60,365 nucleotides of DNA from CAVQBP01 sp964448105 (GTDB lineage: Bacteria; Bacteroidota; Ignavibacteria; Ignavibacteriales; Ignavibacteriaceae), in contig CAYUVK010000016.1 of the NCBI GenBank assembly GCA_964448105.1, positions 1-60,365 on the forward strand, read 5' to 3'. The notes beneath the pieces are model-generated. The model was not told where the DNA came from. It saw nothing but the letters and a program-made list of their open reading frames with translations, and did no database searches. This document shows positions 53,701-60,365 of this stretch, piece by piece; the first letter of the stretch is position 1; each line of letters starts with the position of its first letter. A program made the position numbers and the translations under genes.

Positions 53701-54663
53701 GAACTTGAAAATATAATTAATCAATATAATAATAATGATTCTTCAAAAGAATCCGAAATACTGGAATTAAGGAAAGAAATTGGTGAGATTTCTTTGGAAC
53801 TTTCATCAAAAAACGAATCATTTATTGAATTGATTGATAAAAAAGAGGACCTCTCTCAAAAATTAAAAGATTTAGAAACACTTAATAGCGAAAAAGAAGA
53901 ACAAATAAGTGATTTGCAAAATGAAATTAAAACAATAAATAAACAACTTAAAGAGAAAATATTCTCTGCAGAACAGCTATCAGAGATCGTAACAAATCAA
54001 GCTCAAAAAATAGTAGAACTTGAATCAAAAAAATCGGTACCTCAAAGTAAGGGAATAGTTGAAATATCAGGGAATGAAAACGTAAGAAACACCAATTTAA
54101 AAGAAGAGCACAATTTATCCGAAAAATCTAAAAAAGATGAAATAGAAAATAATAAAATTAAAGAGGAGAAAATAAGTAATTCGGATAAATCTCAGGATGC
54201 AGATAAAAATTCAGCTATTATATCTGAAGAAAAAGATAATGAAATAATAACAAATGACGGAACTGTATTAAGAAGTAATACTATATTCAGTAAACCTGTT
54301 AACACATTTATTGAAAATGGAAGTTTTGATCATATTCAATACGGTGAAATCAGTATTATTAATGTTAATATATCAAGAGCTACAATGGATATAGCGGCAA
54401 TTCTTCGTGATTTCCTTTCAAATATAGTCTGTGAGAAATATAAAGAACTTGTAGTGGATATGAGTAATTGTAACTTTGTTGATTCAACAGTATTAGGTGT
54501 ACTTGTAAGTACATTAAAAAAAGCTAAAGCGTTGGATGGAGACCTGAGAATTGTCTGGAGTGATCTGGAAGAAAATTCAATGTTCACTGTTACGAGAATG
54601 GATAAAGTATTTATGATATTTAGCAACCTTAATGATGCAGTAAATAGTTACTTTGAAAATTAG
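50743..54663 (+). CDS. Giant coiled-coil protein with C-terminal STAS domain
   Basis: The 1306-residue product has no signal peptide or membrane helix. Residues about 1-1130 are almost unbroken heptad-rich coiled coil (Glu/Lys/Asn/Leu), resembling the rods of SMC or myosin-like proteins, but with no ATPase head. A polar linker with KDEIENNKIKEEK follows, then a STAS domain from about 1195 to the end: GEISIINVNISRATM, then the core NFVDSTVLGVLVSTLKKAKA with Ser1248 in the DSTxLG position that anti-sigma antagonists phosphorylate, and a final helix. Coiled-coil scaffold plus STAS suggests a signalling or polarity scaffold; that is inference. Confidence 0.85.
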   Translation: MNNISNNKDHDSSLKEINSQHESTNNNLIEELNCKLEDYNELFSRLENIQLEKDDYLNNQKDLITQLSSHLNNYQSSSRHLGLLIENQNKQIERLLVSENAFKLRLEEKKTIIDNLKKQLLNDNPDINNYKDLIKEKESKIKGMSDEIQKLLNKEKDFDKVKNQYQDKFNNFNSQIADLKKELHSLQDELEIKSSLVKEKKLNTNGKDGTSKQSEELEKTILKNQLKISHLLSSEKALLQLQGINEEEINKLENELSDLHKKFKSAQDEINKKQKLFEEQAETINKFKDRENELNKINSKKEIQLKELTDSLTELNSKFSKFTEEKNNLINELNNEVGYFKNLGNELNLKIQEKEKLLEEHETILKNNEVELNRIYSLLTDSKAIEDEKNKTIDNLSQKIKLLEEENNKTRTENSDHKKEINELSNKIKELKTSGIKFDRIVNEKNELLEEQKNKIIELEKSAGEYENIELEKDEKIKNLSGKVESYKNDLEKLESDLRGKDNLLNEQAKNINKFEELKLKSARELENLEQEKNEKIKNLNREIENYKNDLEKLESDLREKENLLNENAQNINEFEGLKLTHKKKEEEQSNFIHELEKNLASSEQTVEELEQALQKQVSAINEQNLKIEGFKATETELQKTQDDNNEIIKKQIDQIEELKDELSNKNSFTDDQALELNNIKEELKKLSGIIVEKNETINNQLKKLNEFERLENEREEIKNYNSDIIEDQNNKIAELQNILKNHEADLSQKDESITSLTQQTEDLSGQLSQKQTEIDESNIELDKLKNEFEEFKKSNDNFSDKKQQFKEKISALASQLISANENLSTISNKLKEKTELVELKEKENLYLNNQLSEIQTELSHAKNFLKEKDDRISNIEQSVAEYKKNIENLNETIHSRFDDTKNIEEEKDELQKLVNQLKSDYSDLDNKNRELENMIKESVLEINSLKKNSLEITTQKSRIQSEIEKFNSSIAAKDTELKERENKINELENIINQYNNNDSSKESEILELRKEIGEISLELSSKNESFIELIDKKEDLSQKLKDLETLNSEKEEQISDLQNEIKTINKQLKEKIFSAEQLSEIVTNQAQKIVELESKKSVPQSKGIVEISGNENVRNTNLKEEHNLSEKSKKDEIENNKIKEEKISNSDKSQDADKNSAIISEEKDNEIITNDGTVLRSNTIFSKPVNTFIENGSFDHIQYGEISIINVNISRATMDIAAILRDFLSNIVCEKYKELVVDMSNCNFVDSTVLGVLVSTLKKAKALDGDLRIVWSDLEENSMFTVTRMDKVFMIFSNLNDAVNSYFEN
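52141..52500 (+). repeat. Two tandem 180-base repeats inside the coiled-coil gene
   Basis: 52141-52320 and 52321-52500 are diverged tandem copies of 60 codons. Each encodes ELEKxEKIKNL, then NDLEKLESDLR, then LLNE, and ends with a FE-LKL segment. The period is a whole number of codons, so the frame is kept. Confidence 0.85.
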
Positions 54664-54773
54664 AATTTCATCTTTCAGCAACTAATAGCAATTTGTACAG
54701 AGATAAGAAATATACTGATTTATAAAATATTATTTGATTAGAATGTTTATTGACTCTGATGCTTACGGAAAAA

Positions 54774-56237
54774 TCAATTATTTGATGCTTTAATTCTTCC
54801 TTTTAATTTTTCAACAGATGCATTTGTCCCAAAAATTATTAATTGATCCTCCGCTTCTAATTCAGTATTAGGGTGCAGTACAATTAAATTTTGATCTCTA
54901 AGAATACCTGCAATTTCCCATGTCTTTTCTTCGTATAGACAATAATCTTTTATCATGGTTCCAACACATTTATTTTTTTTCCCAATAGACCCGATAAAAA
55001 GATTTTTATTATCGGGTAAATCAAGCGGAATGCTTGATTTAATTAATGAAACAAAGTTTAAATTCCCTACATCAATACCCTTAAACGAATTTTTTTCGGA
55101 TAATAATTTTACAACTGTTCTTAAATGACCAACTACATGTGCCTGAGAATCTGCAATAGTTTTCACCTTTGCTTCATACAGACTTTTATACTTTAATTTC
55201 ATCGAAAGTAAATCTTGAATCAAAAAAGCTAAAATTACAGAAATGGCTGCAGGAACAAGTAATTTATAACCGCCAGTCATTTCAGTTACCATCAATAAGG
55301 TAGCAATAGGAACTCTTGCAGCACTTCCAAAAACAGCTGCCATTCCTACAATAGTAAAAGCAGCAGGCGGCTGATGTAAAACAGCTGCTAAAAATCCTCC
55401 CAGCATTGCTCACACAAAAAGTGTCGGAGCAAATACACCGCCGGAACCGCCGGATGATACTGTTAATGCAAAGGCAATTAATTTCATGAATATTAAAACC
55501 AGCATTAATGAAACAACCAATTCTCCATTTATTGCTTTTTCTATCCATCCATAATCTCCGCCAAGAACTTGCGGATATGCTAAAGCAATTAAACCAACTC
55601 CTGCTGCTCCTATTGTAGGTTTGAAATGTGGTTTTATTGGGATTTTATGAAATAGATCTCTCATCCCGTAAAAAATAATAGGAATAATAGTACCAATAAC
55701 ACCACTTGTTATTCCTAGTAATGCATACAAAGAATAATCGCTGAATTTAGTAATTCCTAAATTAGATGGGATCTGAAAAAGCGGTTTCCATCCAACAAAT
55801 ATTCCATTTATTGCATAAGCTATTATTGAAGCCAGCATTGTATATAATAAAGCTGAGGCTTCAAACTCCATCTCATTATATAAAACTTCAATTGCAAATA
55901 TTGCAGTACCTATCGGAGATCTGAATATTGCCGATAAACCGGCAGCCATTCCAATTAGTATAATGGTTCTCCTGTAGTTATCAGCCTTCTTAACAAGAGA
56001 TGCATATATTGAACCTATACCTGCACTAAATAAAGCAGTCGGCCCCTCTTTGCCTGCAGATCCGCCTGTACCAATAGTAATTGCAGAAGCTAATATCTTA
56101 ATAGGAATAACTCTTTTTCTAATCCTCCCTTCATCTTGATGAAAATCCTTTACAACTGTATCGGTACCATGTCCTTCAGCTTCGGGGGCCCAGGTATAAA
56201 CTAAGAATCCTGAAATAAGTCCACCGACGATAACTCT
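54774..56237 (-). pseudogene. ClC chloride channel/antiporter pseudogene
   Basis: Read on the minus strand, the open frame carries ClC segments in order: GGLISGFLVY near the start, APEAEGHGTD, the selectivity filter GTGGSAGKEGPT, MAAGLSAIFRSP, SSGGSGGVFAPTLFV, then TGA at 55410-55412, AMLGGFLAAVL, FGSAARVPIATLLMVTEMTGG, and a TrkA_C-like tail (AGILRDQNLIVLHPN). The TGA falls where family members have Gly (LFxGAMLGG). The N-terminal about 130 residues are missing; the frame is entered at 56237 from a foreign aconitase-like piece, with a TAA at 56238-56240 just before. A former Cl-/H+ exchanger or channel of the envelope. Confidence 0.85.
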
Positions 56238-56319
56238 TTAATCCTATTTCTTCACCGGGAACCATTCTCCCTTCAACTAAATGACTTTCTATCAATTTTT
56301 GCGTTACATTCTTTGTTAT
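56236..56319 (-). pseudogene. 5' end of an aconitase gene fused to the ClC remnant
   Basis: A minus-strand frame reads TKNVTQKLIESHLVEGRMV, then PGEEIGLK, the N-terminus of the short bacterial aconitases related to LeuC (..KIIEEHLVEGxLxPGxEIGIK). The homology stops at about 56236, exactly where the ClC frame begins. A good AGGAG lies 5 bases before codon ATA (56317-56319), the position where an ATG is expected, so the start codon is also lost. Coding 28 residues of about 640. Confidence 0.75.
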
Positions 56320-56488
56320 AGAATCTCCTATAAAACAACTTCGTATAGTTTAGTATATAAAAAAATAATAACAGTTGATGTAACGTGAGTTAAATGTGAG
56401 GTTTTATTTATTTTCAGGTAAGATTTTATAAAAAAGAATAGGGTGAATTAAAAAATTTTAATTGCACCCCATTTCTAAACATATAAAA

Positions 56489-56932
56489 TTATTTCGCAGT
56501 TTCAAGAGTATATGCGCCGCTCATAATTTTCCAGGCACCATCCTCTTTAACCAGTGTTAAATATCCGTGCTGTTTCATTCTAGCATCACTAATTTCTATT
56601 TTAGCCATTGCAGTGTTATCATTAACATCCACTGAACTTATATTTAGTTGTCTTTCCCAACCGCCAGTTTGACCTTTTTTAACTTTTTCTAAAAACTGAT
56701 CATTAGTCATTTCGGATGATTTATTTGTTATTGTATTATAACTAAAATAATTACCTGACGGATACAATATTTTTTCCAATGCATCGACATTCCTGGCATC
56801 TGTTCCTTTAACATAATCTTGTATAACTTGTTTTACCGCTTCCACATCTGCAGGATTATTTTGACTTACTGCATATGCAGTGGATATTAGTGTTAACATC
56901 ATTAAACCTAGTATTAGATTTAAAATCTTCAT
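56489..56932 (-). CDS. Exported NTF2-like protein (lumazine-binding/SnoaL type)
   Basis: The 147-residue product has a signal peptide (residues 1-21, ending STAYAV). The rest is a cone-shaped NTF2-like domain: helix VEAVKQVIQDYVKGTDARNV, then LEKILYPSGNYFSYN and the beta-sheet end AMAKIEISDARM and YLTLVKEDGAWKIMSG. The last segment (dGaWKI) is typical of putative lumazine-binding proteins. It probably binds a small ligand in the periplasm; no catalytic residues are certain. It stands alone. Confidence 0.8.
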   Translation of the reverse strand: MKILNLILGLMMLTLISTAYAVSQNNPADVEAVKQVIQDYVKGTDARNVDALEKILYPSGNYFSYNTITNKSSEMTNDQFLEKVKKGQTGGWERQLNISSVDVNDNTAMAKIEISDARMKQHGYLTLVKEDGAWKIMSGAYTLETAK

Positions 56933-57248
56933 ATCAACTCCTCATATTTTATTTTTATTGAATAGTGACTTGTTTCAAAAAACAATTGAACTAAAATAAG
57001 TATTAAGGTTTCGAGATATGAAAATTTATTAATAACGGTTATAGAATTATGTGAATGGTTATAATAAAGGTTAGAGAATTTAAAGGCTCAGAACCAATTG
57101 GTTCTAATTCTGTATTACTAAATCATTAAATATCTGGTGATGTGATTTTCATCCTAAAATTTCTTTAATATGAATTATACTGCTTCATGTTAATACATAT
57201 CTTATTAAATTTTGCAAGCATTTTTGACTTAAAACAATTTTTAGACTC
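56933..57248. other. 316-base stretch without a gene
   Basis: No open frame of note. It separates divergent genes and should hold both promoters. The perfect palindrome at 57090-57105 lies near its middle. Confidence 0.6.
57090..57105. promoter_or_regulatory. Perfect 16-base palindrome, possible operator
   Basis: AGAACCAATTGGTTCT is a perfect palindrome, enclosed by AGAATT (57075-57080) and AATTCT (57106-57111). It lies between the divergent NTF2-like and membrane-protein genes, in the right place for a dimeric repressor. Confidence 0.4.
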
Positions 57249-57488
57249 ATGAAAAAATTAAAAACAAATTTATTTATATCATTAATCCTTGGATTTATTT
57301 CTATTGTATTCTTGATACTTGATTACATTTTTTTCAAAGATATTTCTAAAGGAGCAGGTAATTTTAGTTTTGAATTGGAATTTATAAATATCAGTTTTTT
57401 TATTTTTTTGATTTCTTTCATATCGATTTTTACATCTATATTCAGAACAATTTCTTTTTTAAATAAAAAAATATCCAGGGTTTATTAA
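57249..57488 (+). CDS. Small two-helix membrane protein, unknown
   Basis: The 79-residue product has two long hydrophobic stretches (about residues 8-29 and 46-69) joined by a short loop with FKDISKGAGNFSFELEF, and a basic end. It has a plain ATG but no clear ribosome site. I recognise no family. The base composition is like its neighbours. It could be a remnant, but nothing in the sequence shows a lesion. Confidence 0.45.
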   Translation: MKKLKTNLFISLILGFISIVFLILDYIFFKDISKGAGNFSFELEFINISFFIFLISFISIFTSIFRTISFLNKKISRVY

Positions 57489-57628
57489 ATTTTTTATTGA
57501 ATACTGTATGAAGAAAAAATTCTAAAGTATGGAAAAAAAATTGTATATATAACATTTTAATATATTAGAGACATTTCCAATAATTATATTTAAATTAGAA
57601 TAAAGAATTGAGGGAGTAATGTTCTAAC

Positions 57629-58350
57629 TTGATTTATGAGGGGATGTATGAGACCTTTTTTATCCAACTTTTTATCATATCTGCGGTAATTATTTTCACA
57701 CTATTTAAACAAACTATGAAATATACTCTCGTTGTGAAATGGCAGGATTCGACAGGAGCGGTTAAGGTAAATGCACTTTATAATGCAGTTATAGGAGATA
57801 CACTTTCAGACGACAACAAAATGAATTTAAACCGGGTATATAAGCTTTTAAAAGGCGGGTATCACAGGAATAATAAAACAATTAAAAATAATTTTCCATT
57901 AAAATTAGTTTGGAGAAACTCCGGGTTCTATGTCTGAAACTGCACCGGCAGTTTTACAAATGTTCTCAAACATTGACGGAAAAACTAATGCAAAAATGAT
58001 TTTAGCCTCCAGAGATATCACTTTTAATAATCTTTATATACTCGGCTGTGATGAAACCGGGAACCAGGATACTTACCAATCAATTCAAATGGAAAGTGAT
58101 AATCTGTACTGCATAATTGACGGCTGTATTTTTGAACGTTCAAACTATGCAATTTTAGGATGATTAAACGGCAAGAATAATGAAGTTTAAATAACAAACT
58201 GTAAATTCCGTAATTAAAATTGAGAATCCTTCAATGACACAATACTCCGGATTGGGTATTTCAATATGAACAGATGAGGATACTGTTGTTATTGAAAATT
58301 GCACATCCTTTAAAGTTAATGCATTTGCCCTTATGATAGAATATTGTTGA
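57629..58350 (+). pseudogene. Shattered gene for a secreted beta-helix protein
   Basis: Fragments of one protein lie in successive frames. VNALYNAVIGDTLSD, RVYKLLKGGYHRNN and NFPLKLV are in the first frame; a single extra T in TTT (57909-57911) shifts to GETPGSMSETAPAVLQMFSN, LYILGCDETGNQD and IDGCIFERSNYAILG, stopped by TGA (58161-58163). After another shift come NPSMTQYSGLGISI, TGA (58267-58269), and TDEDTVVIENCTSFKV. The pattern is that of Ignavibacteria surface beta-helix proteins. Both TGAs fall where I would expect Trp. A true start is uncertain. Confidence 0.75.
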
Positions 58351-58480
58351 TCTTCTTCACAGGGAAGTTCTTTATAATTTTTTTTGAATCACTTATGATA
58401 TAATTTTCTTTCAAATATATTCTATTTTTTTTCTCCGATATAAATATTTTATTTAAAAATCTTAAGAAAGGATAAATAAA

Positions 58481-59062
58481 ATGAGTGCTAAAAAAATTCT
58501 ATTCTTAGTAGGGGATTTTGCCGAAGACTATGAAACCATGGTTCCATTTCAAGCATTACAAATGGTTGGACATACAGTTCATGCAGTCTGCCCGGATAAA
58601 AAAGCCGGAAGTAAAATTAAAACAGCAATCCATGATTTTGAAGGAGATCAAACTTACTCGGAAAAGCCTGGGCATAATTTTGCTTTAAATGCAACCTTCG
58701 ATGAAATCGATGAAACCAAATATGATGCATTAATGATTACCGGCGGGCGGTCTCCAGAATATCTGCGTATGAATCCTAAAATAATTAAGATTGTAAAATA
58801 TTTTGCAGATTCACATAAGCCAATAGCTGCAATCTGTCATGGCCCGCAAATATTAGCGGCAGCAAATGTTATTAAAGGGAAAAATGTTTCATGTTACCCT
58901 GCCTGTTCGGCGGAAGTAAAACTAGCGGGTGCAAAGTATGCAGAAATTCCAATTGACGGTGCATCTGTAGACGGAAATCTTGTTACTGCACCGGCATGGC
59001 CTGCACACCAAAAATGGTTAGCTGAATTTTTAAAAGTACTCGGGACAAAAATAACCTTATAG
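58481..59062 (+). CDS. DJ-1/PfpI-family protein
   Basis: The 193-residue product is a complete DJ-1/PfpI domain: KILFLVGDFAEDYETMVPFQ near residue 5 (Glu of the triad), the nucleophile elbow AAICHGPQILAAAN near 115 with Cys118, and a late APAWPAHQKWLAEFL. PfpI-type members include proteases, glyoxalases/deglycases and chaperones; the sequence alone does not choose. The length and the ITGGRSPEYLRMNPK segment resemble the PfpI/YhbO branch. AAAGGATAA precedes the ATG. Single gene. Confidence 0.88.
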   Translation: MSAKKILFLVGDFAEDYETMVPFQALQMVGHTVHAVCPDKKAGSKIKTAIHDFEGDQTYSEKPGHNFALNATFDEIDETKYDALMITGGRSPEYLRMNPKIIKIVKYFADSHKPIAAICHGPQILAAANVIKGKNVSCYPACSAEVKLAGAKYAEIPIDGASVDGNLVTAPAWPAHQKWLAEFLKVLGTKITL

Positions 59063-59103
59063 GACATTATATTGAGCTTTTGTTTTTATTCAATAAATGA
59101 AGG

Positions 59104-59699
59104 TTACTTTAAATATATCATCTTTTTTGTTTGGATATAATTCCCTGCTGACAATCTATAGAAATAAATTCCGCTTGATAATTGTTTGTAGTTTGTTGTG
59201 TGTTTCCGCCAGAGGCAGATCCGTCTTTGGCGGAGAATTCTACAATATATGTTCCTGCAGTTTTTTCCTCATTTATGAGTGTTGCTACTTTTCTTCCAAG
59301 AACTTCAAAAATTTTTAGTTCAACATGTGAAGTTTTAGGAATTGAATATTTTATTATTGTGTTTGGGTTAAATGGGTTGGGATAATTTTGATAAACGTAG
59401 AAATTATTAATTTGAGGTTCATTTTTTACAGATGTCTCCGGAGTTAAAGTGTTATAATAGATCCAGAAACCATCTTCGGTCATTGCAGCCAGATCAATTT
59501 TATCATTGTTATTTAAATTAAGCCATTTAACAGAGAAGAGATATACCAATTTATTAAAACGAATCTCTTTAATTAAATTAAAACTTCCTCCATTATTTTG
59601 ATAAACCTGAATATATGTTCTATCTCTTTGAACCTCGTCATATTTATTCCCAATTAAAAAAAAATCGTCAAAACCATCTTTATTAAAATCATAAAATTT
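59104..59699 (-). pseudogene. Truncated, frameshifted FG-GAP/VCBS protein with type IX sorting tail
   Basis: The minus-strand frame opens after a TAG at 59700-59702 with a VCBS-type repeat (DFNKDGFDDFFLIGN), continues with a second (NLNNNDKIDLAAMTEDG), then the sorting tail NYPNPFNPNTIIKYSIP, ELKIFEVLGRKVATLI and GTYIVEFS. A GC-rich palindrome then interrupts it and the frame runs wrongly to 59118. The proper end, LSSGIYFYRLSAGN then YIQTKKMIYLK, is in another frame and stops at TAA 59104-59106. The 5' part is missing. The complete protein would have been a surface or secreted T9SS substrate. Confidence 0.82.
59203..59236. repeat. GC-rich palindrome inside the sorting-tail sequence
   Basis: CCGCCAGAGGC (59206-59216) pairs with GTCTTTGGCGG (59223-59233), with a six-base loop and G-T pairs, and can be lengthened by TTT/AGA. 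It encodes a KDGSASGG insert in the minus-strand gene, at the place where the sorting-tail frame is lost. Confidence 0.6.
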
Positions 59700-59807
59700 C
59701 TAAATAACTTACAGCTAGCTGTGATTAAAACAACGGGATAACAGTTTAAATACTATTAAAAAACAATAAATAAAATGTCTTTATACTTGCTCCAACTATT
59801 TACTTTG

Positions 59808-60365
59808 TTAAGGCATACTAAATAAATGCAATGTCCATTTATATGGTCCTGGTTGCATTATTTGATACCCTTCAACAGCGAGAAATCGTAAATGAAATTT
59901 TTCAGTCCATGGTGGTTCTGATCCCGTCACGGGTGGTCCATCTGGGCAAGTCATTGTCCAACTATTTGTAGTATTCCAGTTTTCAGTCCAATCTATCTCT
60001 AACCAGAGATACCCTTGATTATCAGCCGTTACTTTTCCATCCATTACTACTTGATTTGATCCAGATCCGGTTACAAGACAATCTGTTTGTGAATAAATTT
60101 TTTGGGTAAGCGTTCCCTCTCCTGTCACACTCAAGTAATCTGTATTTAAACTGTGAAATGGGATACTACCTGTAATAAACCAATTGGGTGTTGGACCTGC
60201 ATCCAATGAAATTGCATAGTCACACTGAATACAACCCCGTATTGCACATCTGTTCCAAATCTCTTGAACTCTGGTGGAATATTGATTGCCCAAATCGTCA
60301 CCAATCATTGTAAACACAGCTTCTGCAAATTTAATTAATTGGTTTTTATACCAACCGCAAGGTTC
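59808..60365 (-). CDS. Unknown protein, C-terminal part (5' end outside window)
   Basis: The frame is open to the last base of the window (EPCGWYKNQLIKFAEAVF leads into VFTMIGDDLGNQ), so the gene begins beyond it; the GTG at 60315-60317 is internal. The visible 185 or so residues include CAIRGCIQCDYAISLDAG, PTPNWFITGSIPFHS, a strand region with VTADNQGYLWLEIDW and a Trp/Pro-rich end (GPPVTGSEPPWTEKFHL). It looks like an extracellular beta-rich domain with several cysteines. I recognise no family. Confidence 0.6.
   Translation of the reverse strand, partial: EPCGWYKNQLIKFAEAVFTMIGDDLGNQYSTRVQEIWNRCAIRGCIQCDYAISLDAGPTPNWFITGSIPFHSLNTDYLSVTGEGTLTQKIYSQTDCLVTGSGSNQVVMDGKVTADNQGYLWLEIDWTENWNTTNSWTMTCPDGPPVTGSEPPWTEKFHLRFLAVEGYQIMQPGPYKWTLHLFSMP

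Noticed and set aside
36977..58269. Recoded TGA (as Trp or Gly) in this organism
   Set aside because: TGA ends several intact genes in the window (nuclease at 5034, aminotransferase at 31360, the anti-sigma-like gene at 37817). The in-frame TGAs occur only in genes that are also frameshifted, truncated or otherwise decayed, and they replace different residues (Trp, Gly).
1..60365. CRISPR arrays, tRNA or rRNA genes, insertion sequences
   Set aside because: I looked for regularly spaced repeats, tRNA T-loop and acceptor patterns, and transposase motifs on both strands and found none that hold up. A very divergent RNA gene could be missed by eye.

Overview
The window looks like one scaffold from an AT-rich member of the Bacteroidota/Chlorobi group, most likely an Ignavibacteria-type organism. 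The evidence is the base composition, a type IX secretion C-terminal sorting tail of the NPFNPxT..LGRKVATL type at about 59.1-59.4 kb, head-GIN and TonB_C lipoproteins, DUF3795 and DUF1569 proteins, and the gene order around the branched-chain amino acid genes. I saw no tRNA, rRNA, CRISPR array or intact insertion sequence. One 100-N run (11199-11298) is a scaffold join whose flanks carry the same 55 bases.

Layout. 0-5 kb (+): end of a metallophosphoesterase, a membrane-inserted patatin-like lipase, a neutral-ceramidase homologue and a secreted NucA-type nuclease. 5-11 kb (-): small accessory genes (DUF1569, DsrE-like, DUF3795, head-GIN lipoprotein, a second metallophosphoesterase with a lipoprotein) mixed with decayed fragments. 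11-14.6 kb (-): a sensor kinase cut off exactly before its H-box beside the scaffold join, then an intact three-PAS hybrid histidine kinase. 14.8-25.1 kb (-): a compact branched-chain amino acid operon, ilvB-ilvN-ilvC-leuB-methyltransferase-leuA-leuC-leuD-cimA.

25.9-36.6 kb (+) is the most interesting block: an eleven-gene run encoding a nucleotidyltransferase, MlaE/MlaF/MlaD-type lipid transport proteins, an ATP-grasp enzyme, a class III aminotransferase, a CDP-alcohol phosphotransferase, a Gfo/Idh/MocA dehydrogenase, a UPF0104 flippase-like protein, a HAD hydrolase and myo-inositol-phosphate synthase. Together these could make an inositol or amino-cyclitol head group, activate it, attach it to a lipid and move the product between membranes. 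The enzymes recall the inositol-lipid loci of Bacteroides. Having the Mla transporter and the amination/ATP-grasp genes inside the same run is what looks new.

36.8-45.6 kb: a broken ECF sigma gene with intact anti-sigma-like and TonB_C lipoprotein genes, then (-) a PLP threonine/serine dehydratase-like enzyme, an oxidoreductase, an M16 protease, a quinone oxidoreductase and a CDF metal exporter. 46-54.7 kb (+): an uncharacterised 177-residue protein paired with a divergent SNF2-like ATPase carrying a degenerate Mrr-like C-terminus, and a 1306-residue coiled-coil protein ending in a STAS domain. 54.7-60.4 kb is rich in decay: a ClC channel pseudogene spliced to the 5' end of an aconitase gene, a shattered beta-helix protein gene and a frameshifted sorting-tail gene, mixed with intact NTF2-like and DJ-1/PfpI genes. 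All function calls come from reading motifs; no database search was run.
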